A DNA stretch of 64,000 nt, from positions 1-64,000 of the forward strand of contig JBGCDP010000242.1 in the NCBI GenBank assembly GCA_045105475.1. The letters run 5' to 3'. Positions 34,033 to 43,115 of the stretch are shown here, in pieces (the first letter of the stretch is position 1; each line of letters opens with the position of its first letter). The notes below the pieces were generated by a model, which saw only the letters and a list, made by a program, of their open reading frames with translations, was not told the origin of the DNA and did not search any database. Position numbers and translations under genes: made by a program. This DNA is from WTJY01 sp045105475 (GTDB taxonomy: Bacteria > Chloroflexota > Anaerolineae > Promineifilales > Promineifilaceae).

Positions 34033-35853
34033 ATGACTCCTGACATCTCCCCAAGCCAAAAAAGATGGCAGGTTGCCCCTGCAATTCCTGACAAACTCCT
34101 CCGTGAAACCAGCTCAATCAACCCGATCATTGCCCAAATTCTATATAACCGCGGCATAGCTACATTTGAAGAAATGCGCACGTTTATGGAATCGCGATAT
34201 GCGGGGCAAGATGATCCGTTTCTAATGGCAAGCATGGAAACGGCCGTTGACCGCATTTTAGAAGCTCTTGATAGTGAAGAGCTGGTTGTCGTATATGGCG
34301 ATTTTGATGCAGATGGTGTGACATCTACCGTCTTGCTACTTGAAGCGTTATGGGGATTAGGTTTTTCAAAGCGTAAAGTCCGGCCGTATATCCCTCATCG
34401 AGTAGACGAAGGGTATGGGTTGAACAAAGAAGCGCTCACTCAGTTAAAACTAGATGGTGCCAGCCTGGTCATTACCGTCGACTGCGGCATCCGTTCAGTA
34501 GCCGAGGTTCAACACGGGGTTAGTGAAGGGCTCGATATTATTATCACAGATCATCATAGTATTGGCCCTGAATTGCCGAATGCCGCCTTAGCAATCATCA
34601 ATCCGAAACGAGAAGACTGCGCTTATCCAGAAAAAATGTTAGCTGGGGTTGGTATCGCCTATAAATTGGCCCAAGCATTACATAGCAAGCGACCCAATCC
34701 ATTGTCAGCATTTAATCCAAAGTCGCTGTTAGATCTTGTTGCGATTGGGACCGTTGCAGATGTTGCTCCACTTTTGGGTGAGAATCGTCAGCTAGTCAAA
34801 GATGGCTTAGACTTGATGAACACCGATTTACGACCGGGCTTAGTCGCACTTGCCGCTGCTGCAAAGCTCAACACCCCCTCTATTTCTGCCATGAACATCG
34901 GCTTTACGCTTGGCCCACGTATTAACGCAGCGGGGCGAATCGGGCCAGCGGTAGACATGGCGGCCGTACGCTACCACAACAAACGCAATCTGGACGGCCC
35001 TGCTCCTCAGAAAGATGGGTATGCATACTTAGCGGCTCGTTTGCTTTTTAGTCGTATTCATCCGCTAGCGACAGAATATGCACAAGAACTGAACACGCTC
35101 AATAGTCAACGGCAGCGCATGACCGAGACGCTTAACAAGCGAGCAGAAGAGTTGGTTTTGGATAGCTTAGCAGAAGGCCAAACGCTTGAAGATCTCAACG
35201 TTTTATTCGCGGCCGATCACGGGTTTGAACCCGGTATCGTTGGACTTGTAGCCGGCCGCTTAAAAGAACAATATTATCGCCCGGCTATTATTTTAGAAAT
35301 GGGCGAAGAAGAAAGCGTCGGATCCTGTCGATCTATCCCAGAGTTACACATTACTCATATACTTGATCAGCTATCCGATATACTTGAACGCTATGGCGGA
35401 CATGCGATGGCAGCAGGACTAACCATTCGCAACGAAAACTTACCTGAATTCAAAGAACGCATCCAGACGCTCATCGATGCAGAAATCGGCCAGTTGGAAC
35501 TGACTCCAACCATTCCTATTGATGCCCTCATTGATATTGAACAGGTTGATGCCGCTTTATATACATTGCTCCAAAAGCTTGAACCAACTGGAGCGGCCAA
35601 CCCGTCTCCTACATTCATGAGTAAGCGGGTTGAAGTGCAAAGCTCACGTGCGGTGGGCAAAACCAAAGATCATTTGCAGGTCACATTTCTGATTGATAGC
35701 ACCCGTATCTTAAAATCAATCGGATTTGGATTAGGGTTTTGGGATGGCGTTTTGCCCGATTTCGTAGATATTGTTTACTCCATTGATCAAAATACGTGGA
35801 ACAATAAAACCACCCTGCAGTTACAAATAAAAGATATAAAACCAGCTTTTTAG
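34033..35853 (+). CDS. recJ: Single-stranded-DNA-specific exonuclease RecJ
   Basis: This 606-aa 5'-3' single-strand exonuclease acts in recombination and mismatch repair. The DHH phosphoesterase core shows VVVYGDFDADGVTST, VDCGIRS and IITDHHSIG; the DHHA1 domain shows GFEPGIVGLVAGRLKE and GGHAMAAGL. A C-terminal OB-like region follows. Length and order are normal for RecJ. It overlaps nothing and starts 67 bases after the APH-like gene with no clear ribosome site. A CGGCCG occurs at 34239, 34381, 34962, 35209 and 35253. Confidence 0.97.
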   Translation: MTPDISPSQKRWQVAPAIPDKLLRETSSINPIIAQILYNRGIATFEEMRTFMESRYAGQDDPFLMASMETAVDRILEALDSEELVVVYGDFDADGVTSTVLLLEALWGLGFSKRKVRPYIPHRVDEGYGLNKEALTQLKLDGASLVITVDCGIRSVAEVQHGVSEGLDIIITDHHSIGPELPNAALAIINPKREDCAYPEKMLAGVGIAYKLAQALHSKRPNPLSAFNPKSLLDLVAIGTVADVAPLLGENRQLVKDGLDLMNTDLRPGLVALAAAAKLNTPSISAMNIGFTLGPRINAAGRIGPAVDMAAVRYHNKRNLDGPAPQKDGYAYLAARLLFSRIHPLATEYAQELNTLNSQRQRMTETLNKRAEELVLDSLAEGQTLEDLNVLFAADHGFEPGIVGLVAGRLKEQYYRPAIILEMGEEESVGSCRSIPELHITHILDQLSDILERYGGHAMAAGLTIRNENLPEFKERIQTLIDAEIGQLELTPTIPIDALIDIEQVDAALYTLLQKLEPTGAANPSPTFMSKRVEVQSSRAVGKTKDHLQVTFLIDSTRILKSIGFGLGFWDGVLPDFVDIVYSIDQNTWNNKTTLQLQIKDIKPAF

Positions 35854-35932
35854 ATTTTGGACAGACGACCTCGAACGCTCAAAGAACTATTCAAGCGCCA
35901 GATTCAAAATTACAAATTGTAAAAACAAACAT

Positions 35933-36889
35933 ATGAAAATACTTGTTACAGGTACGGCCGGATTTATAGGCCACCACTTGGCTGAAAAATTATTAAAACG
36001 CGGTGATGAAGTTGTTGGATTAGACAACTTAATCGATTACTACTCACCTGACATCAAACTAAGTAATTTAAATCGCCTAAAAACTTATCCAAATTTTAAA
36101 TTTGTTGAAGAAGATGTACGTAATCGGCAAAATATTTTAGATCTTCTAGCTGAAGAAAAATTTGATGCCGTAGCTCATTTAGCGGCCATGGCAGGCGTAC
36201 GTAATGCGGTCAAATTTCCCGCCTACTATGTTGAGGTTGATTACAACGGTACGCAAAACTTAATGGATGGAGCTAGATTTTCCGCTGTGGGGAACTTTGT
36301 GTTTGCCTCAACGTCTTCCGTCTATGGTGCTACTGAAAAAATTCCGTTTGTAGAAACAGATTCTTGTGATCGGCCGTTACAGCCTTACTCAGCTGCAAAG
36401 CGAGCAGCAGAAATGCTTGGGTTTACCTACAATCACCTATATGGGTTAAACTTCACTGCGACACGATTTTTCACTGTATATGGTCCAGCAAGTCGGCCGG
36501 ATATGATGGCTTATTTGGTCGCAGATAGCATTACAAAAGGAAAAGAAATCCCTATTTACAATAATGGTGAAATGTGGCGCGACTGGACACATGTTGATGA
36601 TATTACCAACGGATTGGTTTTAGCAATCGACAAACCACTGGGGTATGAGGTTATCAACCTCGGCCGGGGTGAACCCACCAAGTTAACCGACTTTATCGAA
36701 ATGATTGAAGAGATGGCGGATGGCAAAGCCAACTTGGTTAATAAACCTAAATTAAATGCAGATGTGGTCCGCACATGGGCCAATATCGACAAAGCCAAAA
36801 GATTATTGGGATACAATCCCACAATTTCTGTTGTAGATGGGGTTAGAGATTTCTGGACCTGGTACAAAAAAGAGATTTTAGGCGAATAG
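35933..36889 (+). CDS. NAD-dependent nucleotide-sugar epimerase (UDP-glucuronate 4-epimerase-like)
   Basis: This 318-aa extended short-chain dehydrogenase has the NAD loop VTGTAGFIGHHLAEKLL, the catalytic serine/tyrosine set (FASTSSVYG; YSAAKRAAE with YxxxK) and the substrate-end motif FTVYGPASRPDM. The wording NLIDYYSPDIKLSNL and GVRNAVKFP is close to UDP-glucuronate/galacturonate 4-epimerases. It supplies sugars for surface polysaccharides, possibly those made by the distant 51-64 kb locus. No neighbour shares the pathway. Confidence 0.9.
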   Translation: MKILVTGTAGFIGHHLAEKLLKRGDEVVGLDNLIDYYSPDIKLSNLNRLKTYPNFKFVEEDVRNRQNILDLLAEEKFDAVAHLAAMAGVRNAVKFPAYYVEVDYNGTQNLMDGARFSAVGNFVFASTSSVYGATEKIPFVETDSCDRPLQPYSAAKRAAEMLGFTYNHLYGLNFTATRFFTVYGPASRPDMMAYLVADSITKGKEIPIYNNGEMWRDWTHVDDITNGLVLAIDKPLGYEVINLGRGEPTKLTDFIEMIEEMADGKANLVNKPKLNADVVRTWANIDKAKRLLGYNPTISVVDGVRDFWTWYKKEILGE

Positions 36890-36926
36890 ATCAGGTTGCC
36901 GACAGGCATCTATTAAATCGCCTCAT

Positions 36927-36960
36927 AGCCATCTCAAATAATATATGAGAAGATGGCCTT
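36927..36960 (+). terminator. Weak hairpin after the epimerase gene
   Basis: Arms gccatct (36928-36934) and agatggc (36951-36957) are followed by cttta only, so this is a weak or partial terminator candidate. Confidence 0.35.
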
Positions 36961-36978
36961 TAGACTAGGACCGACCGT

Positions 36979-38109
36979 ATGGCATTGACCCCTTTCATTT
37001 ACGTTGACACTGAACAAGCTTGGGAAGCCTGTTTGAATGATTTAAAACAGCATGACGTCGTTTGCATAGACCTCGAATCGAATAGCCTTTATGTCTACAA
37101 AGAAGAGATTTGCTTAATTCAAATTTCGGTAGGGAAAACTGACTACATCATTGATCCGAAGGCTGAGATTGACCTTTCAGGCTTAGGTGAAATCATACAT
37201 GATTCGGCCGTTGAAAAGGTTTTTCATGCGTGTGAATATGATCTGATTTTACTTAAAAGACAGTTCGACTGGGAAGTGTCTAACCTATTTGACACGATGT
37301 GGGCAGCACGCATTTTAGGCGTTGAAAAAATCGGTTTAGCTAATATTATTCGAGATGTCTTTGGAGTCGAGCTAGATAAAAAATTTCAGACGGCCGACTG
37401 GGGGAAACGTCCTCTATCCCCAGAAATGCTAGCTTATGCGCAGAATGACACTCATTATTTACACAGACTAAGAGACCATTTTGCAGAGAGATTGGAAGCT
37501 GGGGGGCATTGGGAAGAGGCGTTGGAATCTTTTGTACTGCAATGCAAAGTCAACATGCCCAATACAAGTTTTAATCCAGATAATTTTTGGAATTATCATG
37601 GGGTTAAATATTTGCCTCCACAAAATCAGGCAATATGCAAAGCTCTTTTTGCATTTAGAGAGGCCGAAGCAAAAAAATACAATCGGCCTCTGTTTAAAAT
37701 TTTTGATAACAAACGGCTGGTGCAGCTGTCTGAGTTTCCCCCCACAAGTATGGAAGAGCTTTTCAAAACAAGGGGTTTACCTGGCTGGTATGTGCGTAAA
37801 CGTGGACCAAATTTATTACGGGCAATTCGAGATGGTAGCCATGCACCAATTCCCAAACGGCCGAAAAGAGATCCACGCCCTGCTCAAGACATACTTGATC
37901 GGTATGACGCCATGCTTACGTGGCGCAAAGAAACAGCAAGAGCCAGAGGCGTTGAGTCTGACATTATTCTTAACAAAGAAGGATGTTGGCAGATTGCAAA
38001 AGGGAACCCACAAAACGCTGAAGAACTAAAAGAATACGGTGAAATTGCCGGCCCATGGCGGTTAGAGACATATCAAAATCAAATTCTGTCTGTTTTAAAG
38101 TCAATATAG
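36979..38109 (+). CDS. rnd: Ribonuclease D
   Basis: This 376-aa 3'-5' exoribonuclease trims tRNA and other RNA precursors. The DEDDy exonuclease domain (1-190) shows IDLESNSLYVY (D, E), HACEYDLILLK (D) and YAQNDTHYL (Y..D). An HRDC domain covers about 205-290 (FAFREAEAKKYNRPLFKI). A second HRDC-like C-terminal region follows. Length is usual for RNase D. It starts at ATG 36979 after a short spacer from the epimerase. Confidence 0.93.
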   Translation: MALTPFIYVDTEQAWEACLNDLKQHDVVCIDLESNSLYVYKEEICLIQISVGKTDYIIDPKAEIDLSGLGEIIHDSAVEKVFHACEYDLILLKRQFDWEVSNLFDTMWAARILGVEKIGLANIIRDVFGVELDKKFQTADWGKRPLSPEMLAYAQNDTHYLHRLRDHFAERLEAGGHWEEALESFVLQCKVNMPNTSFNPDNFWNYHGVKYLPPQNQAICKALFAFREAEAKKYNRPLFKIFDNKRLVQLSEFPPTSMEELFKTRGLPGWYVRKRGPNLLRAIRDGSHAPIPKRPKRDPRPAQDILDRYDAMLTWRKETARARGVESDIILNKEGCWQIAKGNPQNAEELKEYGEIAGPWRLETYQNQILSVLKSI

Positions 38110-38429
38110 TCGAACAAAATCGCTAGCTCAAAAAGAATAAATGCCAGCCCCGTGGGCCGGATTTCTAGTTGGGTTTCTTAGTAACTTTATTTTATTGACG
38201 ATGACAGTAACCATGATCGGTAAACTAGGTGTTTAACCTACATTCTTCCCTGAAATAGTATCTGAAAATTCAAATGTCTTTTTGATTTTGGGCAGGGCCA
38301 GCCTTTTTTATTAAAGTTCCCTGTTTTTGAACATAATTAGCATGTTTTTCCTCTTTAATAGTGGCATTGATCCGATCAAACTATAAACAACATCCCTATT
38401 CAGGTTCAGCATCAAGGAGATTTTAAACT
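38110..38429. other. Intergenic region before dioxygenase gene
   Basis: No frame with a convincing start is present in these 320 bases. A short GC-rich inverted segment near 38150 lacks a T-run. Nothing else is supported. Confidence 0.35.
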
Positions 38430-39296
38430 ATGAGAAAAAGTTTTTTGGCTTTTATTCTGACTCTTGTCACATTGGTGATAGTTAGCTGCCGTTCGGCCGA
38501 AGAGATCGAACCAGCCTCCATACCAACGGATGTGCCTGCGACCGAAATATCGATTGCTACGAGTACACCGCTTCCGGAAACGACCGAGCCGCTTGAACAA
38601 ACCGTCCAACCTGAGCAAGCGCAGGAGAATGGCCCTACGGCCGAATCTGTTGTACTCACAGAACAGCCAAGTCAAACAAGTACACCCGAGCCAGTTCCAA
38701 CGCTGCATCCAGCCGAAGCTTTAATCCAATCCTTTAGTCAACCCTCTCAAACCAACGGCGACTTGCTCGTTTTGTACGGTCAGGTGCTCGACGTAAATGG
38801 TGCACCGATTCCAAATGCGACCGTCGAAATTTGGCAGACCGATGCCAGCGGTGTATACGATCATCCCAATGACCCTGGAACAGGCACTCGCGATATAACA
38901 TTTCAATTTTTTGGGTCAGCTACCTCTGATTCAGAAGGTTGGTACGCGTTTCGCACCATCTTGCCCGGAAAATATGAACCCCGGCCGCGCCACATCCACT
39001 TTAAGGTCAAGCAAAATGGCTCAACTGTACTCACCAGTCAGTTCTACTTTAGTGATGATGTAGCCGAAGTTGAAGAGGAAGGTATGTTTAGAGCAGTGGG
39101 TGACAGTGGTGATTTGTTGTTGCTCCAGCTTATTCAGAATGAGACAGGGCCCGTTCTTGCTAACGGTCGAATTGTTATCGACACAGGCATCGGTTCAGGC
39201 GATCTTCCATTGACACCGTCTCAGGCCGAAGGACCTTATTATCCAATCGTAACCGTAGCAGAATTCAACAACGATTTAGCCATCCTTTCCGATTAA
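38430..39296 (+). CDS. Lipoprotein intradiol ring-cleavage dioxygenase-like protein
   Basis: This 288-aa protein has a lipobox VIVSC (C20), a Thr/Pro/Glu-rich linker (about 25-105) and an intradiol dioxygenase domain (about 110-245) like protocatechuate 3,4-dioxygenase. The four non-heme Fe(III) ligands can be placed: Tyr in GVYDHP, Tyr in the GKYEPRPRHIHFKV segment, and both His of HIH. It would open a catechol-type ring outside the membrane, an unusual site for this enzyme class, although secreted members are known. The start VNGAPIPNATVEIWQTDASG is the family's beta-sandwich. Substrate unknown. Confidence 0.85.
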   Translation: MRKSFLAFILTLVTLVIVSCRSAEEIEPASIPTDVPATEISIATSTPLPETTEPLEQTVQPEQAQENGPTAESVVLTEQPSQTSTPEPVPTLHPAEALIQSFSQPSQTNGDLLVLYGQVLDVNGAPIPNATVEIWQTDASGVYDHPNDPGTGTRDITFQFFGSATSDSEGWYAFRTILPGKYEPRPRHIHFKVKQNGSTVLTSQFYFSDDVAEVEEEGMFRAVGDSGDLLLLQLIQNETGPVLANGRIVIDTGIGSGDLPLTPSQAEGPYYPIVTVAEFNNDLAILSD

Positions 39297-39390
39297 TTTC
39301 AGGCAGAAAGCTTTAACAAGGCCCCTGCAGGTCGGTTTTTAACAGTTGAATCGAGCCAACACGCAACCCTTCACCTAAATATTTTTAGAA

Positions 39391-39427
39391 AAAAAGGGTG
39401 TGATGAAAAAATCATCACACCCTTTTT
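39391..39427. terminator. Bidirectional intrinsic terminator between dioxygenase and nuoI
   Basis: A 16-bp stem (aaaaagggtgtgatga and its complement) with an A/T-run on both sides lies between two convergent genes. Confidence 0.92.
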
Positions 39428-39448
39428 AATTTTTAGTTCAAAAGCAGA

Positions 39449-40078
39449 TTAAGCTTTTTTCTTTGCCGCTCGCCCAGCTTTTTTAGCCGCTTTCGCTTCT
39501 TCTTCGGCCGTCCGAATCGCCTCTTCACCGGCCGCACGATCAGGTGCAATTGAACGCCAGTAGCTAATTGGTTTAGACAAGCGCTCTTTATCATGAATAT
39601 GGGCAGAAGAGCGATCATAGCTCGCCAATTCATAGTCATGATCCATCTTGATCGCATCAAATGGACAGAACTCAGCACAGTAGCCACAGTTCATGCAGAT
39701 GTCGATATCGATGAAAAACGCTTCTGGCTGAGGCTTTGGTCGGCCGTTTGGCAATTTACCACGCTCGATCCAAATACACTGCGGTGGGCATACTTTCGCG
39801 CAAATACCGCAAGAAGTACACCAGTCATCACCCGCTTTCTGCCCAGGTGCTGGATCATCCATCACCAGAAATGGCACAAAGCGGAACCGCTCTGGCATTG
39901 GCAATTTTTCTTCAGGGTAGTTTACAGAAATCACACCGGCCGCTTTTAAACTTTGGCGTTCTTTCAGCGTTTCTTGATTAAATTTTTCAGGACCACTGAA
40001 GTTCCAAGGGACTGTATAAGTCCGAATAAAATGCTTCATTGTGGTCGAAAGACCTTTGACAATTCCGATTCCGTACAT
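39449..40078 (-). CDS. nuoI: NADH-quinone oxidoreductase subunit I (two 4Fe-4S)
   Basis: This 209-aa ferredoxin-like subunit carries electrons to cluster N2 in complex I. The two 4Fe-4S motifs are complete: C87-C90-C93-C97 (CTSCGICAKVCPP) and C128-C131-C134-C138 (CMNCGYCAEFCPF). An amphipathic N-terminal arm (GLSTTMKHFIRTYTVPW) fits membrane-surface binding. The tail is an Ala-Lys-rich extension (AKAAKKAGRAAKKKA) that usual NuoI lacks. It is the last gene of an iscX-nuoB-nuoCD-nuoI group and ends at a strong terminator. Confidence 0.95.
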   Translation of the reverse strand: MYGIGIVKGLSTTMKHFIRTYTVPWNFSGPEKFNQETLKERQSLKAAGVISVNYPEEKLPMPERFRFVPFLVMDDPAPGQKAGDDWCTSCGICAKVCPPQCIWIERGKLPNGRPKPQPEAFFIDIDICMNCGYCAEFCPFDAIKMDHDYELASYDRSSAHIHDKERLSKPISYWRSIAPDRAAGEEAIRTAEEEAKAAKKAGRAAKKKA

Positions 40079-40161
40079 AATTAAAGTTTTTAGATATTGG
40101 ATACTAGATGTTAGATGTCAGTTTTTAAGTCCACTAACATCCAAAATCTATTATCTAACCT

Positions 40162-41979
40162 CTATCTATCCGTTTCTCCAAGAACGATATCGATACTACC
40201 CAATACAACAACCAAGTCGGCCAACTTATCACCCTTAGACATCAGTCCCAAAGGAGTTAAATTGATAAAGCTAGGAGCGCGGATATGGTACCGGTCTGGG
40301 TTTGTTGCCTTCGGCTTAGCCATAATGTAATAGCCAAGCTCACCTTTTGGATTCTCAACACGGCCGTATGCGTCACCACCTGGTACACGAATCGCATAAG
40401 CCGGCTTATCATCCATGTGAGTCCGTGCACCATCTGTTTCTTTCAGATGAGGCAGAACCTGACGCAAGATTTTCAAACTCTCAGCCATCTCACGCACCCG
40501 AACCTTGTAACGTGCGTACACATCTCCGGCCGTTTCTACAGGCACATCAAAGTCCAAATGCTCATAGTATGAGTATGGCTCAGCTTTGCGCACGTCATAA
40601 TTGACGCCGCTACCCCGTAGGACAGGTCCGCAAGTTGAGTAGTTAATCGCTTGCTCGCGAGTCAGTTTACCAATACCAACTGATCTCTCACGAATAATCT
40701 CGCTACCACTTAGATAGGTATCTGTCTCTTCCAAGATTTTTGGAAGACGATCATAAATAATCCCTTCTAAGAAGCTATAAATTTCTTGATCACGAACATG
40801 CTTTGGCAAGTCATAAGCCAAGCCACCGAAGCGCATATAGTTACACATCATACGTGTCCCTGAAGTCGCTTCGAACAAGTCAAGAATCAATTCACGCTCA
40901 ATGGTTAGATAAAGCATTGGCGTTTGGAACGCACCAATATCATTGACCAAGAAGCCTAACGCCCATAAGTGGTTAACGATACGGGTTAACTCAACCATCA
41001 GAATCCGAATCCATTCGGCTCGCTCTGGTGGTGCAATTCCCATTAGCTTTTCAACCGTCATCACATACCCATGGTTGTTGCTCATTGAGCTAAGGTAATC
41101 AAGGCGGTCTGTATATGGGATGTTGCCAAGGAAGGTGTTACGTTCACCGATTTTCTCATGGTTACGATGCAAGTAGCCCATAACCGGTTTAAGATCGGTA
41201 ACTGTTTCACCATCCATTGTGACAACCATCCGGAATACACCATGGGTTGATGGATGTTGTGGCCCGATGTTAACGGTGACGTTGTCCGTACGAATATCAG
41301 TTTTTGACTTCGCCCGTTGAACCGTCATGCCGCCATAAATTTCATCATCGGTATCGATAGAAAGACCTTCTGCATTTGGCATCCACCCGGCCGGATACGT
41401 TACGTTCTTACCGAACGCATTGCGCTCCTCAGCACGGAACATCTCTCCTGCTGGCCAGCGGCTTTTGAATGGTTTTGTGTCTTCTTCGTAAAATGATTCT
41501 TTCCAATCTTTACGCAATGGATGACCTTCAAAGCCATCCCACATTAAGATCCGACGCATATCTGGGTGACCAGAAAAGTTAATGCCTAAAAGATCATAAG
41601 CTTCGCGCTCTTGAAAGTCAGCACCAGCCCACATTGGGGTAAGTGAGGGAACTTCAGGGTTATTCCGATCAACTTGCGTTTTGAGGACTACTGGTCCACC
41701 ACCTTGCTCAATGCTATAGGTGTGATAGATAACTTCCATCTGGTCGCTATCAATCAGGTCAGCACCGGTTACGCTTGAAAGGTATTCAAAACCCAATTGG
41801 TTTTTGAGTTCACCAGCAACAGCCAAAAGCTGATCGGGTGGAACCATTAACCCGGTATAGTTGGGTCTTGGATCATCAGTAAGATCAGGGAATTTTTCCC
41901 GAAGAGCCGCAATGGCGCCTTCAACCGGATCTACTGCCGGTGCTTCTACTTCATTTACTACAATATCTGGAGCAGCCAT
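40162..41979 (-). CDS. nuoCD: NADH-quinone oxidoreductase fused subunits C and D
   Basis: This 605-aa fusion joins NuoC (30 kDa, about 20-195; DFQEREAYDLLGINFSGHPD, RRILMWDGFEGHPLRKDW) to NuoD (49 kDa, about 230-605; NIGPQHPSTHGVFRM, GYLHRNHEKIGE, LWALGFLVNDIGAFQTPM, GKLTREQAINYSTCGPVLRG). Together with NuoB it forms the quinone-reducing module. The fusion is also seen in Enterobacteria and some other phyla. An 82-bp spacer of A+T-rich repeats separates it from nuoI and 89 bp from nuoB. No membrane-arm or NADH-module genes are present in the window. Confidence 0.96.
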   Translation of the reverse strand: MAAPDIVVNEVEAPAVDPVEGAIAALREKFPDLTDDPRPNYTGLMVPPDQLLAVAGELKNQLGFEYLSSVTGADLIDSDQMEVIYHTYSIEQGGGPVVLKTQVDRNNPEVPSLTPMWAGADFQEREAYDLLGINFSGHPDMRRILMWDGFEGHPLRKDWKESFYEEDTKPFKSRWPAGEMFRAEERNAFGKNVTYPAGWMPNAEGLSIDTDDEIYGGMTVQRAKSKTDIRTDNVTVNIGPQHPSTHGVFRMVVTMDGETVTDLKPVMGYLHRNHEKIGERNTFLGNIPYTDRLDYLSSMSNNHGYVMTVEKLMGIAPPERAEWIRILMVELTRIVNHLWALGFLVNDIGAFQTPMLYLTIERELILDLFEATSGTRMMCNYMRFGGLAYDLPKHVRDQEIYSFLEGIIYDRLPKILEETDTYLSGSEIIRERSVGIGKLTREQAINYSTCGPVLRGSGVNYDVRKAEPYSYYEHLDFDVPVETAGDVYARYKVRVREMAESLKILRQVLPHLKETDGARTHMDDKPAYAIRVPGGDAYGRVENPKGELGYYIMAKPKATNPDRYHIRAPSFINLTPLGLMSKGDKLADLVVVLGSIDIVLGETDR

Positions 41980-42068
41980 AATTTAATTTGCGATTTCTGA
42001 AATAGTGCCGCTTACGGCATTTGGATTAACGATTTAGGCAGCTAGTGGCCTTAACGCATCCAACTAAA

Positions 42069-43115
42069 TCAGACCCGTCGCCCTCCATCTAGTTCATCCT
42101 GCAAAGTGTTCAATTCATCCCATTTACCAGCCGCAGCTAAGGCTGCTTGTTCTGGCCAAGTATCTGGATGTGCAATTCTAACTTTGCCTGCCAAAATTTC
42201 TTTAAGTTTATCTACGGCCGTTGTAGCCAACTGTGCAAATGTTGTGATGCCTGCGTCTGCAAGTACTGAATCGATTTTAGGACCGATCCCTTCAATCTTT
42301 TTAAGATCATCAGCAAGTGCGATGCCATCATTTGGTGGTGGTGAAGCTGACTCAGCTTCGACAGCGGTCTCTTCAACAACCATAGCTGCCTCGGCTTCGG
42401 CTTGAGCCAATGCTTCGGCCTCTGCCTTTGCAGCAGCTTCAGCAGCAGCGGCTTCAGCTTCTGCAATCGCCTTTGCTTCCGCTTCAGCATTCGCAATTTG
42501 AGCTTTCTTCTGCTCTGCACGGATCAGATCAAGCTGGCGCATATCAACCAAGTCAGGTCCCAATACAGGAATTGTTACGATTTCGGCCGGGTCACCATCT
42601 TGGTACCAAGGCACACTCGTAATCGACTGCTGATCAATCTTTTCTTGCAAAGTGATCAATCCATGGATCAAAGCTTGCGGCGTTGGAGGACAACCAGGAA
42701 CATACACGTCTACTGGGATAAATTTATCGATCCCATCAACAACGTTGTACCCTTCCTTAAAGGGCCCACCGCCGTTAGCGCAAGCGCCCATGCTCAAAAC
42801 ATAACGCGGTTCTGGCATTTGGTTGTAAAGGCGCACAATCGTCGGAACCATTTTCTTGGTCACAGTTCCAGAAACAATCATCAGGTCAGATTGGCGCGGG
42901 GTCGCCCGGAAGACTTCCATCCCAAAACGGGATAGGTCGTACCGGCTAGAAGCGGTCGCGATCATTTCAATCGCACAACAAGCCAAACCAAACACCATCG
43001 GCCAGATGGAATTACGGCGTGACCAGTTGTAAGCGGTATTTAAGCTTGTGATAAAGACATTGTCCGCAACCTCATCAGGAATTGGAACGTCAGAAGCAAT
43101 ATCGGCTGTCGTCAT
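42069..43115 (-). CDS. nuoB: NADH-quinone oxidoreductase subunit B with C-terminal helix-hairpin-helix extension
   Basis: Residues 20-165 of this 348-aa protein are NuoB, which holds cluster N2: C46-C47 (GLACCAIEM), C112 (SMGACANGGG) and C142 (VPGCPPTPQ). A normal NuoB ends near there. Here a hinge is followed by an Ala/Glu-rich coiled segment (195-250) and a helix-hairpin-helix module (269-348: LKKIEGIGPKIDSVLADAGI, then PDTWPEQAALAAAGKWDEL). Such HhH modules appear as add-ons in several Chloroflexota and cyanobacterial proteins. Its ATG overlaps the iscX stop by four bases; a GAGGAG lies inside the end of iscX. Confidence 0.94.
   Translation of the reverse strand: MTTADIASDVPIPDEVADNVFITSLNTAYNWSRRNSIWPMVFGLACCAIEMIATASSRYDLSRFGMEVFRATPRQSDLMIVSGTVTKKMVPTIVRLYNQMPEPRYVLSMGACANGGGPFKEGYNVVDGIDKFIPVDVYVPGCPPTPQALIHGLITLQEKIDQQSITSVPWYQDGDPAEIVTIPVLGPDLVDMRQLDLIRAEQKKAQIANAEAEAKAIAEAEAAAAEAAAKAEAEALAQAEAEAAMVVEETAVEAESASPPPNDGIALADDLKKIEGIGPKIDSVLADAGITTFAQLATTAVDKLKEILAGKVRIAHPDTWPEQAALAAAGKWDELNTLQDELDGGRRV

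Noticed and set aside
37481..38029. 182-codon open frame inside the RNase D gene
   Set aside because: Same strand, other phase; RNase D has all DEDDy and HRDC motifs, so this is a shadow frame.
39433..39687. Basic 84-codon frame overlapping nuoI
   Set aside because: Low-complexity Lys/Arg translation from another phase of the NuoI Ala-Lys tail; no motif.
42402..42935. 177-codon plus-strand frame antisense to nuoB
   Set aside because: Antisense of the Cys motifs and Ala/Glu repeat of NuoB; composition is that of a shadow.
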